Shown here one piece after another: positions 36,256 to 48,839 of a stretch of DNA of 64,000 bases. This DNA is from Micropterus salmoides (taxonomy: Eukaryota > Chordata > Actinopteri > Centrarchiformes > Centrarchidae): the NCBI RefSeq assembly GCF_014851395.1, contig NW_024044459.1, positions 3,322,112 through 3,386,111 on the forward strand, written 5' to 3'. The notes under the pieces are model-generated. The model saw only the letters and a program-made list of their open reading frames with translations, did no database searches and was not told the origin of the DNA. The translations under genes and the position numbers were made by a program. Each line of letters begins with the position of its first letter. Positions within the stretch are counted from its first letter, which is position 1.

Positions 36256-37050
36256 ACTAGGGCTGAACAATTAATTGTTTTCAATTGCGATTTGAAAGAA
36301 CACGATTAGCTAATCATGAAGACAGTGATTAAAATGTAGGTAAATTATACAGCGCATTTGACCCCTTTTAAACATTCATGCAGTTACAAATTCATTACAT
36401 TGTCATCCTTGTGTAACAGATGTGCTCGCCAATCACAAGCGCCTCCTGTCAGGGCCCGTGTCCACAAAAGTGTTTTTTCTGATGCTAGCGTCTTTAACAA
36501 ATTCATTCCAATGGGAGCGCCGTGTTTTTACAAGCTGGTAAAAACACCAGGATCATGACGAGGAGCTGAGTGTCTTTTCCGCGCTGAGCGTTCTTTTCCG
36601 GTCGGTCCAGAGTTGAAAAATGTTCAACTTTGGGAAAAACGCTGCGCTCGTCACTGTCACTTTTTACCCAGCCGTCCAATCACAGTGCAGGAGGGGCGGG
36701 ACAAACACCACACCGAGCACATCCGATCTTAAACGAAACAAGGTGTTTCCTCGCACGCAAAATCTCATGAATCCACGTACGGAGAGTCTGTCCACTCTTG
36801 TTTCAGCCTTCTCTTTATGCAGAGCAAGGGCCAGAGCGAGTAGGCCTACATACTTTGTGGTGACATTTTATATTCACTAAAATTTACACATTACATTTAC
36901 ACACATTGTCTCCACGGAAATTATATATCATAGCAACCACAGCGTCTCGAAAAAAAACACTGTGCCTCCAAAACGCACCCTAGCGCTCCCAGCGCAGAAG
37001 AGCAGGTGGCGTTTTCAGCTGGCAAAAAACGCTTTGGTGGACATGGGGCC
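36256..37050. mobile_element. Two DNA-transposon-like repeats; a ~600-bp MITE with inverted ends
   Basis: 36256-36330 resembles a hAT-like start (AGGGCTGAACAATTAATTG). 36452-37050 has inverted termini: GGGCCCGTGTCCACAAAAGTG on the left; on the right GCTTTGGTGGACATGGGGCC, which is the complement with few changes. The interior is GC-richer than its surroundings and has no transposase. Confidence 0.6.
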
Positions 37051-39460
37051 TATGGTCCTACTCACCAATCAGAGCGGGCACAGGGCGTGTACATTTTACA
37101 ACAAACAAAACTAGAGGAAAACATGTTAATGGTGCCAGCCGAACTGACACAGGCAGCGGCAGCCCTACGTTGTTGCCTGTTTGATTTTGGTGACTTGTTC
37201 AGATTTAGCTTATTTGTTCAGTTGTCCTCAATATTGTGCTTCTACCATGGTTAAGTAGCCTACGTAGTTAAATTGTTTCTTTAACTGTGTTTATTGTTGA
37301 TGTACGATCGGGAATGTGCAAAAGGTGTTTTATTTAGAAAACTGACTGGATTCTCTATGCTGTTCTGTGTCTGACTTCCTGCCTGGTTAATCTGCTCTGT
37401 GCTGCTTGACGTGGCTTCAGTCAAAATAGACTGGCAGTGAATATTGAACTTAAGCAAAACTTCATTAAAAAACTAGAACTTCAAGCAGTTGTAAGCAGGG
37501 TCCAAACCCCAGCCGCGCCCCTCGCCCTGCCGTGGCTTCGGGAGCCCGCTGCAAATAAACAACTAGAGTTAAAATTAAAGGGGCTTGCGGTTATGAAGAG
37601 ATAAAATGAATGCGTGTCTATGGGTTAGGGTTAGGGTTAGGGGTTTGGTGCAGATCAGTCTTGCTGCTTTGGAGGAGTTAATTAAAACAATGTTTATTTT
37701 TTAGGAAACTTCTGATGAACTTGACTTTATTCTGTAAGTTAAAAACAGACAGTTTATTGTTGATTATGCAACGTCACAGTTTTATTTAGTTAACGTTACA
37801 CTGGGTTTAAGAGTCTGGGGAGTGTGTTGACTTACAGTATTTAATAAGCCGTCAATAAATGCATTGCACATTACATGGTTGTGCTCTGTAAATGAAAGAC
37901 AGGTTACAGTTATAGTATTCCTTATAGTTATGCAGTTTTATTAGCAACCTGGATTGAACGCAGCAGGTGATACAACATTCGTAATAACCACGAGAGACTT
38001 GAGACTTGACAGGAGCTGTTTCTCAATCTGCGTTCTTTTCTGTATTTGCGTTCTTGTGGAGTTGTGAAACGTCATCAGTCGCAGCCAAACTACTGTTCCA
38101 ATTCAAAAGTCCGCATCTAGCCAAGTACAGTCATATACCCGGATGTGTTCTCGCTCCGCCTGTTTTACATCGGTGGTGACTTGTGTGGACTTCGGATCGC
38201 CAGATATCCCAGAATGCATTATTTTTAATTATTATATATTATATATAATTATTATTCCATCTCTCATGGCTGTGCTGTGTTGTTTATTTATTTTGCCTGA
38301 CTGTTTCTCATTTTCATTTCTCTCTCAGTTGTCTTCCTATGTCAGCTGTTTATTGCTGTTGTTTGGCTGGTTGTCTCTTTGTTTTTTGTTTGTTGTTGTT
38401 GTTTGTTTGTTTGTTTGTTGTTTTTCTACGCCCAAAGGTTTTGTTGCTTTCTGCCATGGGTTTTTCCCTCTGGTATTTCCTGTTGTACGCACCCCCCATA
38501 CCTGTTCTCTTGGAGGTGTTGTCCATTCTATGTGCTGTCAGTTTGTCCGGTGTTTGTGCCCCTATCCCCATGTCTGCCCCCCTGTCCGGCCCGGTGACAA
38601 ATCAGTTTAAATAAAAGATAAAACAGACAAAGGAGTATATTAATACTTTCTTGTTAAATTAAAATCTGTCTGGCACAATATGGTATCCAGCTCCTCATAC
38701 TCTATACCGGGCTGTTGGGCAGGACAGGTTTAAAAAAGACTGCATTAAGGAACTATGCTACATAAACAATGTCAAATAGCTTATGCTGCGCTGTTTGGCA
38801 GTGAGTAGGAGTAGCAGGAGGTGACAGACTTTATGATGTTACGATTATATTATTATCGTTGACCTTGACATAATTGGCATTATGGCAAGGCACACACATG
38901 GCATCATTTTGTGTTGAAAAGTGGTGGGGACATTTAAGGGCTCAGATTAGGGGTGTGACTAAACACAGATGATGCACAATATTGTGGTCACAAGAACAAG
39001 ACAAGAAGATACTCTTAATAGTATTTAACAGAGAACTCACTGATGAAATATTCGATAGGGGGGTCTGGGAGCCCTCCCCCAGAAGATTTTGAGCATCCAA
39101 CACTTAATTTCGTGCATTCTGGAGACATTTTCTGCACCAATTTATGGTGGAAATGTCTCTATTTATATAAAGGGGAAAAAAATTCAGTTGGCCAGTGACA
39201 CATCAGAATATAAAAATATTATAGAGAATATAATTTAGTTTTTTTAGCCTAAGTTACTTTTTTGGACAAGGCAGATCTGTTTCTTCTATCTTTCCATTGC
39301 AGTGCATGTTTTCTAATTGTGCAAATAAACCTTTCTCAGAGAATATCCATTCCATTCTGTGTTATTTAACATTTCTTGTTGCAAATGCTTCAGAAAGTGG
39401 TGGGTACATGTCCCCAGCATACCCAGAGTAAATGACATCTATGGCCCTACCTCCCTGCTC
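37051..39460. other. Intergenic, no gene; includes a short telomere-like tract
   Basis: GGGTTAGGGTTAGGGTTAGG lies at about 37622-37641 (three and a half TTAGGG units). A GTTT-rich tract lies at 38390-38420. Open frames near 38143-38614 overlap low-complexity T-rich DNA and have no family features. Confidence 0.5.
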
Positions 39461-39464
39461 CACA

Positions 39465-40515
39465 CACTTAGAATAAGTGTACCAATCAATTGTTCAGAAA
39501 ATTACATATTCAATGTGGAAAATGCTGAACAATCTGCTGGATATATACAAATATCAAATTTACTCTTGCAATTGATTCACAAAAAGTGCCTGTTGAATGA
39601 GAGTTTTACATAAGGCCAATGTAACTGGCTGAGCTTGTGAGATAAATTAATCAGATGAAGCTGGGAAGATAAATAAAAATTCTGAGGAAGCCAGTATCTT
39701 AAAAGAAACTGGTTTAAATACCTTACAACAATGCCACAAGAGATGGAACAGATAGAAGACCTTCATACAACGTAGGAAAGAACAGCGGCAGTGAAAAAAG
39801 AAACATGTTAACCACAGTGTTATTTACGCCTGAAGGACCTGATGGATCAGTGAATAAGCCTGGGTATTTGTTTGTGTTTGTGTTAAGGATGGGTTCTCTC
39901 TCTCTTTCTGTTGTGGTTTGGTTTTGTCTCTGTGCAAAGGGCAGATTGTTATCTCACGAACACGGGTATTTTCAAAACCATGACTTTTCTGTACGGTTTG
40001 ACTGTTTGTCCACATGGAAAGCATCAGATCACTGAAACCGAAAATTTTTGAAAACTCCTGCCAGGGTGAAGATTTTAAGAAACTCTGGTTTCACAGTTAT
40101 CTGCTGTGTTTGATGTCAGATTGTGGGCCACTGCCTGCTTTGTTTACAATTTTGTTAGGCTCTGATCGGCCAACATGGCTTAATGGTGAGGGTCATATCG
40201 CCGCCTGGTGGTTTGGCATGCTCTTGACAGTGCTTGATAGCGTGTTTTGCAATTTTTTTAAAACGAAGGAGGAAAAACACCCGTGTACATTGAATTCTAA
40301 AGAAACAGATGCTCTAATTACAGGGAGATCGTTCCAAAAAAAACAAAAACGAGAAAAATAAGATAAAAGAGACAGTCCCACATGTTGGGTAGAAGACTTG
40401 AATAGAGGTAAATAAAACTGAAATGTTTCAGCATTTTGATTGACTGGTTGGCCAGTACATGGCCTGCTTGATAATGTTGAGGCTGGATTACCAACCCAAC
40501 CAAACCTTAAAGTTC
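39465..40515. repeat. Unnamed ~650-bp repeat, copy 4, interrupted
   Basis: Matches copy 3 in 39465-39855 and again in 40285-40515 (GGCTGGATTACCAACCCAAC at 40482). About 430 unrelated bases at 39856-40284 separate the halves. No target duplication was recognised for the insert. Confidence 0.65.
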
Positions 40516-41900
40516 CCATTAAATCAAAATCGATGTTTATTTTAATTGCATATGCCATGTCACCAATACACCAGCATCTGGCTCAACAATGATAAAAAAC
40601 ATTGTGTATTCTTGATGGTATTTTATATCTTGTAATTTCCTGGAAAACTATTTTAAAATTTAGTTTGTTTGTTGTTTATTTGAATAGGGACAGATACAAA
40701 AAAACATAGAATATTACATAAAAAACAATCCGATGCCTGTATCACAGTGTTTATAGCCGTGGCTAATTCGCAACACCTGTCCCTAGAAGGGCTTTTAACA
40801 GTTGACATAATAAATGTCCAGAAACCAGTTAGCTTGGATTTTGCTTTCCTATAGGCGGGGCACTGGGGGAGTGTTAGTTTTTAATGTTCCACTTCTAATA
40901 TTACTCAAGCCATGGAGGTTTTCAGGCCTTTCAGGGCTTGTAAAGTCTATGGCCAGGGGTGGGGGAACAGCAGGGAGCGGTGGCAGGTAGCGGTCCCGGA
41001 ATGGGTGCCAGAACCAGAGCCAGGCAAGCAGACAACCAAACCACACTCAGCAGCCTCTCAGTGAAGACAGCCTAAACAGGACAAACACAGCCTTAAAAAA
41101 CCAACAGGGAATCCAGTACTGAGGTGATTTACAGAGGTTCAGGATGGACAGATAGATTTACTTTTTTCTAAACCATTAAATGCTGCTAACTCTATCTGTC
41201 TGCATCTGTAGCTAGTTAGCTGGGTTAGCCATTCAGCTATGGGTCCTCCTCGGAACTGTATTCCCTCTCGTCAAACTGGCCTCTGTCGGTGTCGGAGGAT
41301 GTGTTCGGTCCCGGCTGCCGTATTCACTCTAGAACCAGTCCGTACAGAGCCTGCATGACAGGGTGTGGGCGTAATGAACATTCAGCACTTTACTGCAAAT
41401 GTCAATCAATATTCAATTCAATGCGACAAGTCTCTCCCTAGCTTTGTGTTTTAACAGGAAAAACATGCATGCCGGTTCTACTTCTACTACGCGTGCGTCA
41501 CCACTTCTGCATATGCGCAGTAGAAGTAAAACAGACCCTTACGTCATCACATGATTGCCTGCTTGTCTGTTAAAAGCAGACAATTGGCTTTCTTGCAGGG
41601 GCGGGATAACCGCCATCTTTACCGTTACTGGCTTTCCCCATAGAGTTGTATTGAGAATGTGATTGAGTGGCATGTCTCCTCTAAATTCTCTCTGGCTCCG
41701 CCCAGCGATGCATCGAATCTTCAAATATTTGGGCTCAGCCTTAGTTGTAACATACCCTGGGGGTGAAATGTAACATTATGTAATAAGGTAAATGAGAAAT
41801 AAATAATATTGAAGGTTCTTTTCAACACTTTTAATTATATTCGCAGCTTATTCCTGGTTAAAGAAACTGGATGTGTTATAACTGATGCGTGTTACAACTA
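40516..41900. other. Intergenic; possible LINE 3' end at about 40660-40810
   Basis: TTGTTTATTTGAATAGGGAC ... CACCTGTCCCTAGAAGGGC has the look of an interspersed repeat with AATAAATG after it. No gene seen in the rest. Confidence 0.35.
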
Positions 41901-41904
41901 TCCC

Positions 41905-42421
41905 CAGTAACATTGTTACCAGTAACAACATTGTTGCTGAATGCATTTTAATGAAAATATTAGTTTACTTGAAATAGCATGCCAATATAATTGAAATACA
42001 TTCTTTACTGTGTGAAGATAAAATAAAGTATATATTGTTAAAATTTACTGAACACATGGAAGAAGGAATGAATGCAAGTCCGAAACCAAAGCACAGAGGA
42101 ACTTGGTACCTATTGTATTTATCATGCATACAACATGTAATTGCAGCATGGTTGGCTAAACCTCAAAGAAAGAAGTGATCAAGCAGGTTTTCATGTTTGC
42201 ATTCACCACAGTGTTCTCATATCAGGTGACAGATATTGCTGTGATCAAACCTGTGAGCCTTTGATGATCGACAGATTCTTATCTGTACAGCTTCGTCCTG
42301 ATAGACTGTGTCTTTGTATTAATTCACTACACTTCCCTGTGAGGTTACCAGCATACCATGCAGCTCTGCTTTTCAAACATCACTCATAATAAATACACTG
42401 GAGTGACAATGATGGGCAGAG
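41905..42421. repeat. Dispersed repeat, copy 2 (see 13.0-13.8 kb)
   Basis: Collinear with 13000-13790 with deletions. It is broken at 42421 by the solo LTR that follows. Confidence 0.75.
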
Positions 42422-43165
42422 TGTTACGACCCCCTGTTGGTCTAGGGGAGTGGGGGCCATAAACATATAGGCACAACTGGTATAGATCTTAACAAGGTAA
42501 CTTTTATTGGTAACAGAGATGTAGACAGGTAACAATAAACAAAAGGAGGGTGGACGAGGGTGCTGCGAAAATAACAAACCAAGTTAAAATAAAAAGGTCC
42601 TCAAAAGGAGGCCTGTACCTATCTATCAATTTAAGCAGAGTTGGTTCTTCTTCTCGAACACAAAGAGCACAGCACCCACTCCACCTGGTGAAAACTAACA
42701 CAATAGTAAACAAAACACAAAGTGAATTTCTCCACTGCACCCAATGTGGAACTAACAAACAAAGGTATGCAAATGGTTTCACTAAACACAACGTACAGCT
42801 AATAAGCAAGGAAGGTGGATAGTTCAACTAAACACAGAGTACAACTAACAGGCAGGGTATGCAGTCAATACCAGCAGCACACAAGTCAATAGGCGGTGAC
42901 AAGCTGCCTGGAGCAACAGGTGGACTCTCCTTATGAGCCGGAGGTAATTAATGTGGTGACGAGCCATTGGTTGAGTGGAAACAGAGGGAACCAATGGGCG
43001 GGACTGATGTCAGCACCCCAGAAACCAGGAAGTAGGCGGGTCTTCATTCCCCAGGGACACAGCCTACTTGGTAGAGGCTCACCTCTACCAAGTAGGCTGT
43101 GACCCTGTGTCTCCTCAACAAAAGGAAAAAGGGGAAACACAAAGGTGACAGTGACAGCCGTGACA
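42422..43165 (-). mobile_element. Solo LTR, 744 bp, with 5-bp target duplication
   Basis: Ends TGTTACGACC (42422) and CCGTGACA (43165). CAGAG occurs directly on both sides (42417-42421 and 43166-43170). Reading on the minus strand it starts TGTCACGGCTG, a common fish LTR start. Contains a perfect hairpin at 43059-43100. No internal genes. Confidence 0.85.
43059..43100. repeat. Perfect 19-bp hairpin inside the solo LTR
   Basis: Arms 43059-43077 and 43082-43100 are exact complements around a 4-base loop (CTCA). Confidence 0.9.
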
Positions 43166-43188
43166 CAGAGAGAGAGAGAGAGAGAGAA
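43166..43188. repeat. (AG)n microsatellite
   Basis: About 11 AG units directly after the solo LTR; the first five bases are also its target duplication. Confidence 0.9.
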
Positions 43189-44150
43189 TGCAAAAACCTA
43201 AGGAAAACTGAGGAAATGATCAAATGAAATGCATAGGGACCAAGATAACATACGTTGTCAATATGAGGCCACTCTGAAACAATACAAGTACACCCTAAAA
43301 ACTAAGAAAGAACAACACAGCAAGAACCAGCTCTGTGAAATTGAGGAATCCTTAGAGTCCAACCAGTTCTGGGAGAAATGGAACAACCTAAACAAAACCC
43401 AGCAGGATGAATTGGCGATCCAAGATTGATATACTTAATAACTTCAGTGAATTATACAGTAATATTACAAAAAATGCTGATCAGTACAAGATATTCACAA
43501 AATGGAAAACTCTGGAGGCGGTGATAAAAACAACCAAAACCCTCTAGATTACCCGGTAACAGAACAAGAATTAACAGTAGTCATCTAGTCCCTGAAAGAA
43601 AAAAGTCAGATTGGCTATACTAAAATTATTCATTACTATTCTATCAACTGGAACTTTTCCAGACATCCGGAACATGGGTTTAATAACCCCAATTCATAAA
43701 GCCGGAGTAAATATGACCCAAATAACTACAGAGGAATATGTGTATCCAGTAACCTGGGAAAAATATTTTGCAACATCATTAATAAATGACTTGGCAACTT
43801 TCTTGATGACCACAATATTCTGCATAAATGCCAAATAGTTTTTTTTTTTTACCAAACTGCCGCGCAGCGGACCATATATTGACTTCAATAGATCAAGAAT
43901 TAAACATTAACAAAAGAAAGGTATATGCCTGTTTTGTTGACTTCCAAAAAGCCTTTGATTCCATCTGGCACGAGGGCCTCTTCTATAGGCTACTTGAAAG
44001 TGGCATTGGAGGAAAAACATATGATTTGATTAACAACATGTATACAAAAAGTGAATGTGCCTTAAAGATTGGAAACAAACAAACAGCGTTCTTCTCCCAG
44101 GGCCGGGGAGTAAAGCAGGGATGCAATCTCAGTCCACTTCTCTTCAATCT
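43189..44150 (+). pseudogene. Non-LTR retrotransposon reverse transcriptase, 5' piece (split by L2)
   Basis: The broken frame reads YRGICVSSNLGKIFCNIINK, then VYACFVDFQKAFDSIWHEGL, GIGGKTYDLINNMYTKSE and GRGVKQGCNLSPLLFNL, i.e. RT motifs leading up to the active site. Frameshifts are present near 43430, 43560 and 43840. The frame resumes at 49219 on the far side of an inserted L2. It is not the L2 clade; I would compare it with I/Nimb-like or related elements but cannot assign it. Confidence 0.8.
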
Positions 44151-44368
44151 CAGTTATTTGCTTAATCATTCATTTGAATTCTCTTTGCTTTCTGAGTGAT
44201 TTCTGAGTGATGTGTGATTACACATTGACCATGACTGGTTGCTGACGTACTGCGGTAAGTGTGTTGACTCATTTCCGTTTCCATCTTTTTAGTGACTTCT
44301 GTTCAATCTCATAGTTGTTCAAAAGTTTTGGTAGCTGACGCTACAGTACTTTAGCTTAGCAGCTAGCG

Positions 44369-45250
44369 ATGGCTTCTCCTTCTAACTCTCTCTCTCCTAC
44401 ATTCTCCTGCTTGGTGTGTCAGATGTTCAGTTACTCCTCTGCCTCCTTTAGCGATAATAGTAAGTGTAATAAGTGTAGTTTATTTATAGACATGGAGGCG
44501 AGGCTCAGTGATTTAGAAGTCCGGCTCCGCAACTTGGTAGATCAGTCTTTAGCTACTGTAGCTAGCCAGTCGCCGGTAGTTGGTGCGGAACGGCCTGAGT
44601 TAGCCTGTGGTAGCCGTCCCCCGGCATCCCCTGTGCAGCCAGGAAGGGGGGGCTGGGTGACTGTCCGAAGGAGGAATAGTCGTAAGTCCACGGGGCACCA
44701 TCAACCTGTTTGTGTTTCTAACAGATTTTCCCCACTCAGTGACACACCCGCTGAGAAACCAACTCTGATCATTGGCAGCTCCATTTTGAGAAACGTGAAG
44801 TTAGCGAAGCCAGCGGCCATAGTTAAGTGCATCCCTGGGGCCAGAGCGGGTGACATTGAGTCTTATTTGAAACTGCTGGCTAAGGATAAACATAAATACA
44901 GTAAGATTGTTATTCACGTCAGCGATAATGACTCCCGGTAACGCCAATTGGAGGTCACTAAGATTAATGTTGAGTCGGTGTGTACATATGCAAAAACAAT
45001 GTCGGACACCGTAGTTTTCTCTGGACCGCTGCCAAATCTGACCAGTGATGACATGTATAGCCGCATGTCGTCATTCTGCCGCTGGTTGTCGAGGTGGTGT
45101 CCAGCAAACGATGTGGGCTTTGTAGATCATTGGCAGGCTTTCTGGGGAAGACCTGGTCTGATTCGGAGAGACGGCATCCATCCCACTTGGAAAGAAGCAG
45201 CTCTCATTTCTAGAAATCTGGCCAAGTTTATTAGTGGACCAAATCCATGA
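44369..45250 (+). pseudogene. L2 ORF1, SGNH/GDSL-esterase-like, one nonsense codon
   Basis: The frame runs from ATG 44369 to the stop after 45250, interrupted only by a TAA at 44939-44941. The N-terminal part has a CXXC pair (CLVCQ ... CNKC) and a short coiled segment (MEARLSDLEVRLRNLVDQS). The C-terminal part is the esterase-like domain of L2/CR1 ORF1: TLIIGSSILRN (nucleophile Ser block), IHVSDNDSR (degraded form of GxND) and DGIHPTW (Asp-His block). Confidence 0.8.
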
Positions 45251-45501
45251 CAACCCAGAGTTGAGACCAGGAGGCAGAGTCGCAGTCTAACACACTTCTC
45301 TGCCCTTCTAATTCAGCAGTTACCCACCCAAAACCCTACGCAGAGTCGCAGTCTAACACACTTCTCTGCTCCTCCATTTCAGGAGTTACTTAGTGAAAAT
45401 CCTATAGTGACGGTGTCTGCTCGAAATTATTTAAATCAAAGGTAAACAGAAGAGGAGCTGTACATAAAAACCTCATAAAAATTAAAACCACAAGAGCAAT
45501 A

Positions 45502-48500
45502 GTGCAAACTAATAGGAGAGTTAAATGTGGACTCTTAAACATCAGATCTCTCTCTTCTAAAGGTGTACTAGTAAATGAACTAATATCAGATTATGATATT
45601 GATTTATTTTGTCTAACTGAAACCTGGCTGGGTGATGGAGAATATGTTAGCCTAAATGAATCCACCCCTCCCAGTCATATTAATACTCACATTCCTCGAG
45701 GCACAGGCCGAGTAGGTGGAGTTGCAGCTATCTTCGACTCTAGCCTACTAATCAGCTCTAAACCTAAACTAAACTATAACTCATTTGAAAGCCTTGTTCT
45801 TGGTCTTTCACACCCAAGTTGGAAATCACTGCAACCAATTCTCTTGCACCTGGCCCGTATTCTGAATTCTTATCTGAAGTTGCAGAGTTTTTGTCAACTT
45901 TAGTCCTTAAAATGGACAAAGCTATTATTGTAGGGGATTTTAATATTCATGTGGACGTTGAGAATGACAGCTTCAGAACTGCGTTTATCTCTCTGTTAGA
46001 TTCCATTGGCTTCTCTCAGAGTGTTCATGAACCGACTCACTGTTTTAACCACACCCTCGACCTTGTTTTGGTGTATGGTATTGAAATTGAACATTTAGTG
46101 GTGTTCCCACAGAATCCCTCTTTGTTCGACCACTGTTTGATAACTTTTGAGTTTGTATTGCTGAACTACACGCCATTGGGCAAAAATTTCTATACAAGAT
46201 GTCTGTCTGATAGTGCTGTAGCTAAATTTAAGGATGCGATTCCATCAGCTCTAAATTCATTATCAAGTCACAAAGTAACAGAGGACTCCTATGCTTATTT
46301 CAGTCCCTCCCAAATCGATCATCTTGTTGATAAAGCTGCAGGCTCGCTGCGAATGACACTCGACTCTGTAGCCCCTCTAAAAAAGAAAATAATAAAACAA
46401 AGACGGTTAGCTCCATGGTATAATACTGAAACTCACAAATTAAAGCAAATATCGCGGAAACTTGGCTTTCCACCAAACTGGGAAATTCGTTTAATTTGGC
46501 AAGATAGTCTTAAAACTTATAGGAAGGCCCTCCGTAATGCCAGAGCAGCGTACTACTCGTCATTAATAGAGGAAAATAGAAACAACCCTAGGTTTCTTTT
46601 CAGCACTGTAGCCAGGCTGACAGAGAGTCATAGCTCTATTGAGCCAAGTATTCCCATAGCTCTCAGTAGTTACGACTTCATGAGCTTCTTTAATGATAAA
46701 ATTCTAACTGTTAGAAACAAAATTCACCAAAACCTGCCCTCAACTGGCACCAACTTATCTCTAAACTCAGGAACCTTAGAAACAGCTGTAGAACCAGATA
46801 TATGTTTAGACTGTTTTGCTTCCCTCAATCTTTACCAACTAACTTCAATAATTTCTTCATCTAAACCATCAATCTGCCTCTTAGACCCCATCCCGACTAG
46901 GTTGCTTAAAGATGTTTTACCCTTAGTCAGCACTTCTATACTAGATATGATCAATCTATCTTTATCAACAGGCTATGTACCACAGTACTTTAAAGTAACT
47001 GTAATTTAACCTCTTCTGAAAAAGCCCAAACTTGATCCGGATGTTTTAGCCAACTATAGACCTGTATCTAACCTTCCATTTCTCTCTAAGGTTCTGGAGA
47101 AAGCAATTGCTAAACAGCTGTGTGACTTTCTAGTTTATTTGAGGATTTTCAGTCAGGATTTAGAGCTCATCATAGCACAGAGACAGCACTGGTGAAAATT
47201 ACTAACGACCTGCTTATTGCATCAGACAAAAGGACTTGTCTCTGTACTGGTTTTATTAGATCTTAGTGCTGCATTTGATACCATTGACCATCAGATCCTA
47301 TTGCAGAGACTGGAACATTTCATTGGCATTAAAGGAACCGCTCTAAGCTGGTTTAAGTCCTATTTATCAGATCTGTAGGAGCCATACACTGGGTTTGTTT
47401 GGGTTTTTATTAGGTTTCCTCTCTTATTTGCACTGTAGTGTACATGCACACGCATCGTGACGTCATCGGTTACTGTGGGTGTGATCGGGGGCGTGGTGTC
47501 TGTATTAATGTGTGTGTGCTCACCTGTGGGGAAGCTTGGGTTTTGATCATGGCTGCAGGGTGAGCATGGGGAAAAATTTTCTGTTGACCGTTACCATCGT
47601 TGTCATCATTACTAACATCTTTCACTGATGTCTCTGAGGTACCTTTGCACTGCTTACAACATGCATCACTCAAAGTAAGTGATTGGTTTTCTATGTATGT
47701 GAAATAGCGTAATAAAGAGACTCAATATGTACAATGGTTCAGCGTGACGCGTCTTCAGTGAAAATCCTCATGTTTCAGCCTGCTGCGGCGTTTTAGTTGT
47801 TTTGGTGGGTCTGGTTTGTTTGTTTTAGTGGTATACGCCGCAATAAGATCGATTTCAGTTTGTACATGTTAACGATGAGTCCTCCATGCATGCCAAGTTA
47901 GTCATGGAGTTCCACAAGGATCTGTCCTCGGACCAATCCTCTTCACTTTATATATGCTTCCTTTAGGCAATATTATCAGGAAATATTCCATAAGCTTTCA
48001 TTGTTATGCAGATGATACTCAGTTATATCTATCGATCAAACCAGATGAAACTCATCAGTTAGCTAAACTTCAAATGTGCCTTCAGGATGTTAAAACCTGA
48101 ATGACCTGTAATTTTCTAATGTTAAACTCAGATAAAACTGAAGTTAATGTTCTGGGGCCTAAGCACCTCCGTGACGCAAGATATAGTTTCCCTTGATGGC
48201 ATCGCCCTGGCCTCCAGCACCACTGTGAGGAATCTTGGAGTTATCTGTAATCAAGATATGTCATTTAAGTCTCACATTAAGCAAATTTCAAGGACCGCCT
48301 TTTTTCACCTACGTAATATTGCGAAAATCAGGAACATCCTGTCTAGAAATGATGCAGAAAAACTAGTCCATGCATTTGTTACTTCTAGGCTGGATTACTG
48401 CAATTCCTTATTATCAGGCTGCTCAAAAAAGTCCATTAAGACTCTTCAGCTGATTCAGAATGCTGCAGCACGTGTTCTGACAGGAACCAGGAAAAGAGAT

Positions 48501-48839
48501 CATATTTCTCCTGTTTTAGCTTCTTTGCATTGGCTTCCAGTAAAATCCAGAACAGAATTTAAAATCATTCTTCTTACCTACAAAGCTCTCAATGGTCAGG
48601 CACCATCTTATCTTAAAGAGCTCATAGTACCTTACTACCCCACCAGAGCACTGCGCTCCCAGAATGTAGGGTTACTTGTGGTTCCTAGAGTCTCCAAAAG
48701 TAGACTAGGAGCCAGAGCGTTCAGCTACCAAGCTCCTGTCCTGTGGAACCAGGTTCCAGTTTGGGTTCAGGAGGCAGACACCATCTCCACATTTAATAGT
48801 AGGCTTAAGACTTTCCTCTTTGATAAAGCTTATAGTTAG
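45502..48839 (+). pseudogene. L2 ORF2, endonuclease plus reverse transcriptase, broken
   Basis: Apurinic-type endonuclease motifs: LLNIRSLSSK, LTETWL (45502-45700), GDFNIHVD and FDHCLITFE. A frameshift occurs at about 45815-45850, where a few codons seem deleted. A stop at 47007-47009 precedes the RT fingers (LLKKPKLDPDVLANYRPVSN). Further frame changes are near 47140 and 47230. The RT palm follows the inserted LTR: GVPQGSVLGPILF and CYADDTQLYLSIKPDE (YADD). The C-terminal part is one clean frame, 48147-48839 (LDYCNSLLSGCSKKS ... LHWLPVKSRTEFK ... YYPTRALRSQ). Confidence 0.9.
47374..47845 (+). mobile_element. Solo LTR, 472 bp, inside the L2 reverse transcriptase
   Basis: Begins TGTAGGAGCC and ends GCCGCAATA. 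AGATC is duplicated at 47369-47373 and 47846-47850, and removing one copy plus the insert restores the L2 frame (SYLSD joined to the FVHVND region). AATAAAG at about 47711 fits an LTR polyA signal in plus orientation. The terminal dinucleotide is TA, not CA. Confidence 0.75.

Noticed and set aside
37622..37641. Telomere or chromosome end
   Set aside because: Only about three TTAGGG units in unrelated DNA; a short interstitial tract.
38143..38614. Frames of 91-155 codons on the plus strand
   Set aside because: T-rich, GTTT-repeat DNA giving Cys/Leu/Phe-rich text in three overlapping frames; no family motif.
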